Below, one piece after another: positions 1 to 7,600 of a stretch of 26,854 nt of DNA (the first letter of the stretch is position 1; each line of letters begins with the position of its first letter). The DNA is from an uncultured Senegalimassilia sp. Its GTDB lineage: Bacteria > Actinomycetota > Coriobacteriia > Coriobacteriales > Eggerthellaceae. The notes beneath the pieces are model-generated. The model was not told the origin of the DNA, ran no database searches, and saw only the letters and a program-made list of their open reading frames with translations. Both the position numbers and the translations under genes were made by a program. The DNA lies in assembly GCA_937925385.1 (NCBI GenBank), contig CALEWN010000185.1, forward strand, positions 1 to 26,854, read 5' to 3'.

Positions 1-40
1 CCCCCTCTCGAACATGTCGGCGGCAGCAGACCTGACGCCT

Positions 41-56
41 TGACCGTATACGGTCA
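41..56. promoter_or_regulatory. Perfect 16-bp palindrome, possible operator
   Basis: The sequence TGACCGTATACGGTCA is its own reverse complement over all 16 bases. It overlaps a TTGACC hexamer (40-45) that could serve as a -35 box, but no -10 follows at the right distance. Perfect palindromes of this size usually bind a dimeric regulator. The controlled gene probably lies left of the window, so the target is unknown. Confidence 0.35.
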
Positions 57-64
57 TAAGAAAA

Positions 65-110
65 CCTCCCATTCCTCGGACTTTTATTTCCTTGTCCAAG
101 AAATGGGAGG
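65..110 (-). terminator. Intrinsic terminator downstream of the TIGR02452 gene
   Basis: A 17-position stem (65-81 with 94-110) has two mismatches and a 12-nt T-rich loop. Read on the minus strand the hairpin is followed by TTTTCTTATG, a fair U-tract. No U-tract follows on the plus strand. It lies about 120 nt beyond the stop codon of the minus-strand gene ending at 233. Confidence 0.6.
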
Positions 111-232
111 CAGTTCAGTGTTGCATCCAGCGCTTTTCTTGTTGGCTTGCGTTGGCCCTCGGTTCGCGTTGGCCTGCATTGTCCTATGTCGCCTTGTGCG
201 TTTGCGCGCGAAGGTCTTCGTCGGCATCGCTT

Positions 233-1087
233 TTAGCGAATGGTGATGCCTTCGGGCAAATCGATTGCGCGGAAGTCGAATTCGTCGTCTTCCTGTTCCT
301 CGGCGGGCGCGACGACCTCCTCAACGACGGGCGCGGGTTGGCCGAACGCCTCGTCGAACGCATCAAAGCTTGCGCGCGGCACGGCGAACACGATGGTTTT
401 GATGACGCCAGGGTGAGCTGCAATCCATTGCTGGAAAAGCTCGATGACTTGGGCGGGTTGGAAGCCTTGGCGTCCGCATGCGTAGGCGTTCACGATGAGC
501 GTTTCGATTTCGTTGGCAGCCGCGATGTTGAGCATGGTTTCGATGCGGGCCGCCAGGCAATCGAGGCATTCGCGTTCGGAGCGATGGTTTTCCAGGGCGC
601 GCTCGCGGTTGGGCTCGGGCACGGCGATGACGCTCGCCTCGCGAATCTCGCCTTCACGAATGAAAACGACGTTCGGCAAGTACATCGCGCGGCTCGTGAG
701 CAGCATGCCGCACATGTAGCTGCGGTTTTGGTCGTGGTAGGTCGATTTCATACCGCACAGAACAGGGTAGAGGTTGCTTTCCGAGCACAAGATTTGCTCG
801 GGGCCGAAGGAGCCGTCCTCGTAGGCACCGCCGGGGCGCGTGTAAGAAACGGGGTCGACGATGGCGGTTTTGCCTTGTGCACGGCGAAGCGCGGTGGTGG
901 TGAAATCGGTGGTCACCTGGGTTTCGGTTGCCTCGGCGGTGGGCTCGGGCAACTCGAGCGCGAGCGCGTCGCCGTCTTCGTAGACAACAGCGGCATCAAT
1001 GGTCGCCTGGGTTTCTTTGGCAAATGCGCCTTTCATAAGGGCCAAATGCTTGCTGGCTTCAGCGCGGCGCTCATCGCGAGTGGGCAT
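233..1087 (-). CDS. TIGR02452 family protein (microbial PARG-like macrodomain), diverged active site
   Basis: This 284-residue protein resembles the TIGR02452/DUF2263 family, the bacterial poly(ADP-ribose) glycohydrolase-type macrodomains that remove ADP-ribose from proteins. The family fingerprint is at residues 78-110: an S-Y-x-x-PGG turn, then SFGPEQILCSESNLYPVL, equivalent to the usual PGGG...QEE.L.R.SnLY. Here the third glycine is Ala88 and the QEE triad reads Pro96-Glu97-Gln98, so the usual second catalytic glutamate appears to be glutamine. Length fits the family (about 270-290). The C-terminus (last 30 residues) is acidic. The start at 1087 is chosen because GGGAGG sits five bases upstream; a longer frame reaching 1198 has no ribosome site and would begin upstream of the predicted -10. 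It is monocistronic and divergent from the adhesin. Family assignment is good, enzymatic activity doubtful. Confidence 0.8.
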   Translation of the reverse strand: MPTRDERRAEASKHLALMKGAFAKETQATIDAAVVYEDGDALALELPEPTAEATETQVTTDFTTTALRRAQGKTAIVDPVSYTRPGGAYEDGSFGPEQILCSESNLYPVLCGMKSTYHDQNRSYMCGMLLTSRAMYLPNVVFIREGEIREASVIAVPEPNRERALENHRSERECLDCLAARIETMLNIAAANEIETLIVNAYACGRQGFQPAQVIELFQQWIAAHPGVIKTIVFAVPRASFDAFDEAFGQPAPVVEEVVAPAEEQEDDEFDFRAIDLPEGITIR

Positions 1088-1125
1088 GATTTCCTCCCTT
1101 GGTCGGAATTTCGATTTCGCCGTCG

Positions 1126-1154
1126 ATTGTAGTTGAATGCGCGCCGCACAACAA
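1126..1154 (-). promoter_or_regulatory. Promoter of the TIGR02452 gene
   Basis: On the minus strand TTGTTG (1154-1149), a 17-bp spacer and TACAAT (1131-1126) form a good housekeeping promoter. Transcription would begin near 1119, giving a leader of about 30 nt before the ATG at 1087. Confidence 0.6.
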
Positions 1155-1194
1155 CGCAGCCCAGCCGCATGTCGCGCAATTGCAATGTTGGGAG

Positions 1195-1300
1195 TCAATA
1201 GCTTCTAAAAAGCTCCTACATTGAAATAGAAGCAAGCTTTTCAAACGAATGTTAGTAACTAAGAGATATATAAGTATATAAAAGTTCTCATATAGAAGCG
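1195..1300. promoter_or_regulatory. AT-rich divergent control region with TAGAAGC half-sites
   Basis: This stretch is far more AT-rich than its surroundings and includes runs such as GATATATAAGTATATAAAAG. The heptamer TAGAAGC occurs at 1227-1233 and 1293-1299, with its inverse GCTTCTA at 1201-1207. It may hold promoter elements for either divergent gene or be a regulator-binding or curvature region. No single promoter can be fixed for the plus-strand adhesin. Confidence 0.35.
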
Positions 1301-1624
1301 ACCATTCGCGCCTCTGGAACCCGGCGGATGTAACGTTTTCGTAGCGGCGATGGCGATAGGTCGCTGCAGGCTAAGCGTGCGTTCCGAGCGCAAAAGCTGA
1401 CTTCTTTGTTTCTACCTGCGCTTTCTTCCAGTAGTTCGTGAATACGGCCCCTTTCTTTGCTCATATGTCGCACATGCGAACCTTCCGGCGTCAGGGCTTT
1501 CTTTGTAGGAAACGAAAGTAGGTCGCTGCCTATTTTGGCCATTTTCGTTGCGAAATGGCACTTCCGCAGAAACAAAAGGGATCGAATAATCAAGGTAATT
1601 ATCTTTGGGCGAAAGGAGCCGTGC
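1301..1624 (+). other. Probable long 5' leader of the adhesin gene
   Basis: No gene is supported here. The 11-mer TAGGTCGCTGC occurs twice (1357-1367 and 1519-1529). A short hairpin (TTTCG/CGAAA) lies near 1543-1557, and a purine-rich, A-rich patch precedes the first ribosome site at 1612. The region could be transcribed as a structured leader. I looked for a cyclic-di-GMP riboswitch, common before surface-adhesin genes, and did not recognise one. Confidence 0.3.
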
Positions 1625-1690
1625 ATGAAAGTAGGAAGGGTCAAGCAATGGGCGCATAAGGCGGGAAGCATGAAGGAGGCCACACCATGA
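1625..1690 (+). CDS. 21-residue leader peptide coupled to the adhesin gene
   Basis: A short frame encodes MKVGRVKQWAHKAGSMKEATP. It has a strong ribosome site, AAAGGAG at 1612-1618, six bases before its ATG. Its TGA stop overlaps the adhesin ATG in an ATGA arrangement (1687-1690), the classic layout for translational coupling. The adhesin's own ribosome site, GAAGGAGG, lies inside the leader ORF. The peptide is basic with no signal sequence or recognised motif. It could be a translated regulatory leader rather than a functional peptide; the alternative is a chance ORF. Confidence 0.45.
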   Translation: MKVGRVKQWAHKAGSMKEATP

Positions 1691-4600
1691 AGCGATTGAA
1701 AATGGCGATTGCGGCGCTGCTCGCATTCGCGCTGCTTCCCTTGATTGGGAGCACGGCTTTGGCCGACGAATCGAGCGCGTCGTCGCGCGCGGAACAGATT
1801 CGCGCGGCAGCAAACATTGAGACGATCGCCGACGCATCGACGATGGGCGATTGGTCTGGCGTCGTCGAAAATACCACCCAAAATATCGGTCGTATTTGGA
1901 CCGATAAAACGGTATCGACTAACGATATTGACATTTCAGGCGCCATGAGCGCTACGGTTTCTAAGGACGATTCCGATTTCATCACGGCGCTTTCGGTGCT
2001 TTCTTCTACGTCGAACATCGCGTCGACGTCGACCACGCCGCTCGACATCGTGCTTGTGCTCGACGCATCGGGATCTATGGACGACTCCATGACCGGCGGA
2101 AAACGCATCGACGCGCTGAAGAATGCAGCGAATGCGTTTATCGACGAGATTGCAACGCAAAATGCGGGTATTTCCGACGCATCGAAGCAGCATCAGGTTT
2201 CTATCGTGAAGTTCGCCGGCAAGAAGTCAAGTAAGGTTGGCAACGACACATATCGCGAGGACGGGTACGTCTACAACTATAGCCAGGTCATGAAAAACAT
2301 GACGGCGTGCAGCGAAACGACGAAGAGCTCGTTTAAAGACACCATCAACGCCATTAAATCGGCGGGCGCTACGAATGCGGCTGCTGGCATGGAGCTTGCG
2401 CATGGTCAAACCTCCAAGCGTTCCGATGCAAAAAAGATTGTGATTTTCTTTACCGATGGTACGCCGACGACTCAAAGTGAATTCTCGAATGTGGTTGCCT
2501 CTGACGCTATTGCCGCCGCGAAAACCATGAAAGACGCGGGCGCTTCGGTGTATACCATTGGCATTTTCAAGGACGCAAATCCGAAAGCCGATGTGAATAC
2601 AGCCACCAACGAAAACAAGTTCATGCAGGCGGCTTCGAGCAACTACCCTGCAGCTGCCTATACCTATACACAATACTGGTGGGGTGGCGAGTGGAAGTGG
2701 AGCTTCGGCAATCGCGCTGAAGGGTCCGACTTCTATAAGTCTGCTTCGAGCGCGAGCGAGCTCTCGAAAATCTTCGAAGACATCTCGAAGGAAATCGTGA
2801 AGGGCGCGGGCTATCCCACCGACGCTCGCGAGGGCTTTGAGATGAGCGATGGCTACATCACGTTCGACGACTCGCTGGGCTCGTACATGCAGGTTGACGC
2901 ATTCAAAGCGATCGTGGTGAACAACCATGTGTTTAGCGATGCGACGAAAACCACGACCGATACCGCCGACACCTACACATTTGAAGGCACGACCGAACTG
3001 AACGGCAAAACTGCGAGCCTGGGCAATATCGTGATCACCGTGACGAAATCGAGCGATATGGCGGTGGGCGATAAGGTTCAGGTGAAGGTTCCCGCGGGCC
3101 TTATTCCGCTGCGCAACTTCAATGTGAACGAAACTGCGGGCACTATGACGGTAAGCGATACGTATCCGCTGCGCGTTTTCTTCACGTCGAGCATTAAGCC
3201 CGATGCGCTTGCGTTTGTTGCGAACCCCGATGAAGCCATGGCGAAATACATTGCGGACAATACCAAAGACGGCAAGGTGAATTTCTACGCGAATGCGTTC
3301 ACCCCGGGTGCCGCGTTGGGCGATGCGGTTTCGCACTTCAATCCTTCGAAGGGCAATGCATATTACTACTTCACGAGCGATACCCCGATTTATGCTGATG
3401 AAGCGTGCACGCAGCCTGCGACTCGCGGCGCTATCGCGGCGGGTGGAACGCATTACTACCAGAATCATTTCTTTGCGATGGGCGAAGGCGGCAAGGCTGT
3501 CGAGAAAACCGAGGTCATCAGCTTCCCACCTGGCACGGCCGAGCAATTTTCGGGCGCTCTTGCGTACGACGCCAGCGGCAATGCCTATTTCAAGGCCGGC
3601 ACGGCACGTTTGACGTATATCGATGAACTCGCCAAGTCGAAGGCGGAGAATATCACCGGCACGGCGACTGACGTGCTGAATCCGAAGTGGAACAGCGAGA
3701 CGTCGACCTCGGCCGCGACGACGGTTATTCCGCATTTGGGCAACAACGGCAAGCTGTCGGTTGAAATTCCGGGAACGCTGGCGGTTTCGAAGACGCTCGA
3801 TATGCCCGAGGGTTTCGATGCGGCCGCTTATTCCGACAAGTCGTTTGATTTCGAGCTCACGGTAGAGGCTGCGGCGGGTAAAACGCTGCATGCCGAAGTG
3901 AAGAACGCCGCAGGAGACGTGTGCGGCGACCCGTTTGAGCTGACGTTTGACGAGAATGGAAAGGCAACGCATTCGATCAAGGCCGATGAAACGCTGTACG
4001 TGTATGGTGTTGCTCCGAATGCCGCCTATTCGGTTGAGGAGCTGCTGAATGTGCCTGCCGACGATGGCTCGCTGACGCATGCGAACCCTGGTTTCTCGCA
4101 GACGTCTCCGGCTGATGTCGAAGGCAAGGCGATTGCCGCGACGGGCACGGTTGTAGCGGGCGAGGTTGCGAAGGCCGAGTTCGTGAACACGTATGCCGCG
4201 CAGGGTACGCTGGAGGGCTCAACTGCGCTTGCGGGCGCGAAGATCCTCAACGGCCGCGCTTGGCTGTCCAGCGACAAATTCGCATTCCTGCTGAAAGATG
4301 CCAACACGTCTGTGGTCGCTCCGATGCCTGAGGGCGCAAGCGATGGCGTGGCGCGTCTTGAGGGAACGCAGCTCGAAGGCACGCCGGCGGGCACGCAGGT
4401 TGGTTTCCACTTCGGCGACATCGTGTACACGCAGCCGGGCACGTATATCTACCAGGTTTACGAATCGGAAGAAAACAGCACCGTTAACCCGGGCGTTTCC
4501 ATGTCGCAAGCGTTGTATGAGGTAAAGGTCGTTGTCGCCGATAAGCATGATGGCACGCTTTCGGTCGAATCGGTTATGACGAAGCTTGCGGACGATAACG

Positions 4601-7600
4601 GCGTTGAATTCAAAACGCCCGAGGCCGCCGAGCTCGCTGCGTTTACGAACACGTTCAGCGACCAGAGCGTGACGTGGAACCCGAGTGGTACGAAAACGTG
4701 GAACGACGCAACGGGTCAGCGCACGCTTGAGTCGGGCATGTTCTTCGTGATGGTGAAAACGACTGACGCTTCGGCTCCGTTGCCCGAGGGGGATGGCGTC
4801 GAGGTCGTGACGGGTAAAACCGCCGCTGGCGTTGACTACCGCGGCGTGGTGTCGACGGTTTCTGCAAGCGGAAGTATCGCGTTCCCTCAGGCGACATTCA
4901 ACCTGAGCGACTTGGGTGACGCGAAAAGCAAGGAATATGTCTACGAAATTTCTGAAGTGGTGAAGGTCGACAATGCGTGGGTCGATGCGAAAGACCTGGC
5001 TGCTGGCCAAGGTTTGCCTGGTGTGACGTATGACCCCACAGTGTGGCAGGCGATTGTCACGGTTAAGGGAGCCGATGCCCATATCGAGCTGAGCGTTGCG
5101 TACTCTAAGCAGGGTGCCACGACCGATGCGAAGGCGTTCGCATTCGAAAACAGCTACAGACCCGAACCCGCTGTGGCCACGATTTCTGGCACAAAGGTGT
5201 TCCAGGGCCGTGCGATGACCGAAGCCGAGAGCTTTGGGTTCAGCCTGGTGCCGGCTAACAAGGCCGCGACCGATGCGCCCGGCGCCGATTTTGCGAAGCA
5301 GGCAACGGTAAGCGGCTTGGCGAATGACGTTCCGAAGACCTTCAGCTTCGATAAGCTTTCGTTTGCCAAACCTGGCACGTATACGTTCAAGATGGTCGAA
5401 AACGCTTACTGCGGCAAGGCGCTGAATTCCGAAGCTGCGCAGTCGAGCCATATCGCGTTTGATACCCATGAGTGCCTGGTGACGGTCAAGGTGACCGACG
5501 ACCATTCGGGCACTTTGCAGGCCGAGGTCTCTTACGACGGTGGGGCGACCTTTACCAACGTGTATTCCGAGGAAAAGACGTACGGTAGCTTTGGTGGCCT
5601 TGCGGTGGAGAAGACGCTCAATGGTCGCACGATGCATGCGGGCGAATTCGCTTTCAACATCGAAGGAGCCGATGATGCCTCGAAGGCACTGCTTAAGCGC
5701 GTTGACGAAAACTGCGGTGGCGTGCTCCAGTTCAGCAACCCGAACGATCGCGCCGCAGGCGTGGCCGACGTTATGAGGCCGATCGACGACATCACGTTTA
5801 CGCAGGTCGACGCGGGCAAGACATTTGAGTTCGCCGTGAGCGAAGTTGTTCCCGGTGACGATGGGAAGCTTGCTGGTGTGACCTACGATGGCGCGACCCA
5901 TGTGGTGAAAATCGTTGTAAGCCTGAAGGGCGGCATGAGCCTTGATGTGGCGACGTATGTTGACGGCAAGCTGGTCGAAAGCGGCACTCCGACGGTGGCT
6001 TTCAGGAATACCTACGCACCGGCAAATACGGAATATGCCACGACGAACTTTGGCTTGAACAAGATTCTTGAGGGCCGCGATTGGACCGAAAACGATAGCT
6101 TCTCGTTTGAGATTCAGGCTGAAACCAAAGGCGCTCCCATGCCTTCCGGCGGCGCGACTGCGACTGTTCAGCCGACGAGCGCCAAAGATGGCGAGGCGGT
6201 GGCGTTTGACTTCGGTAGCATCAGGTTCACGGCGGACGATATGGTCATCGATGGCAGCGCAGTCACGAGCAAGACGTTCGTCTATGCCGTGCGCGAGATT
6301 GTGCCCAACCCCGCGAAGGCTGGCATCCAATACAGCACGAATGTCGCGAAGATTTATGTGACGGTGACCGACGACGGCGAGGGCCACCTGGTTGCTACGT
6401 CCTCGACCGAGAACGGCACATTCGTGAATAAGTACGAAACGAGCCTCAACTACACGGCTGCTGGCGGGTTGACGCTGACGAAGACTCTGAACGGCCGCGA
6501 CATGACCCAGGGTCAGTTCCGGATTCAGGTTGTGCCTCATGACGAGGCGTCGGCTGCGGTGCTTGGTCTGCTCATGAACGGCAAGGTGTTCGATATGCCT
6601 GCTGCCAAGGATGGTAAGGCGGCGAGCGTGCCGGTATGCAGCGATGTGGAATTCACACAGCTCGACGCGGGCAAAACGTTCACGTATACCGTTTCCGAGC
6701 TTGGCGACGCGGGCAACGGATACACCTTCGATACGGCTGTTCGTACGGTGACGATTTCCGTGAGTGATGATCCCGCTACGGCGACGCTTACGGCGACCAC
6801 GATGGTTTCCGGCGGTCCCGATGCTGCGACGTATACCTACAAGACGGGTGATAGCCCAGCCGCCGATGCGGCAAAGGTTTCGTTCACGAACAGCTATTCC
6901 GCTTCGGGAAGCGTTGATGTGAATGCGACGAAAACCTTGAGCGGCCGCGCGCTGGTTGAAGGCGAGTTCGCCTTTGGCATGCAGTATGCCGAAGGGGAAG
7001 CGGCGGGCAGCGATGTGCTTATGGCGACTATGGCGACGAATGCGGCCGACGGCGTGGTTGCGTTCGACACGCTGAACTTCGATACGGCGAAGCTGAACGA
7101 GCTGGTCGCGAAGCGCTCTGCCACGAAGGAGACAAACGACAGGGGCATTGTAACCTGGACTATTCCGTGCATTGCGTACGAGAAGACTGACGGGCTCTCC
7201 GATCGTGGCATTACCGCAACGACCCAGCAGATCTCGTTCGCCATCAAAGCTGTCGATAATGGCTCTGGCACGCTTGCCGTGACTATCGAGACTGGCGAGA
7301 AGGGGTTGGCTTTCGAGAACACGTACGGAGCGGGCGATGCGTCGGTGAGCGTGACGGGCGTGAAGCATTTGAGCCGCGCTGAAGGCTTGACCCCAGGCGA
7401 CATCACGGACAAATTCACGTTCTCCATTACGGCGAACGAGGATGGCGCTCCCATGCCCGAACGTGTGACCGCGACGAACGATGTTAACGGAAGCATCGAT
7501 TTCGGCAAAATCGTGTTTACGCTCGATGCTCTGAACAAGGCGCTGGGCACCACGCAGCAAGGAGCGACTGCTGACACTGGTGTGGTAAGCATTCAGTCTG

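Noticed and set aside
2..43. Possible 3' end of a plus-strand gene (frame ending in TGA at 41-43)
   Set aside because: Only 13 codons are visible with no domain or codon evidence, so it cannot be separated from chance.
92..1132. 346-codon plus-strand frame opposite the TIGR02452 gene
   Set aside because: It mirrors the real minus-strand gene in high-GC DNA, has no ribosome site and resembles no family.
1301..1624. Cyclic-di-GMP riboswitch before the adhesin gene
   Set aside because: Expected conserved core sequences were not found by eye; only repeats and weak hairpins are visible.
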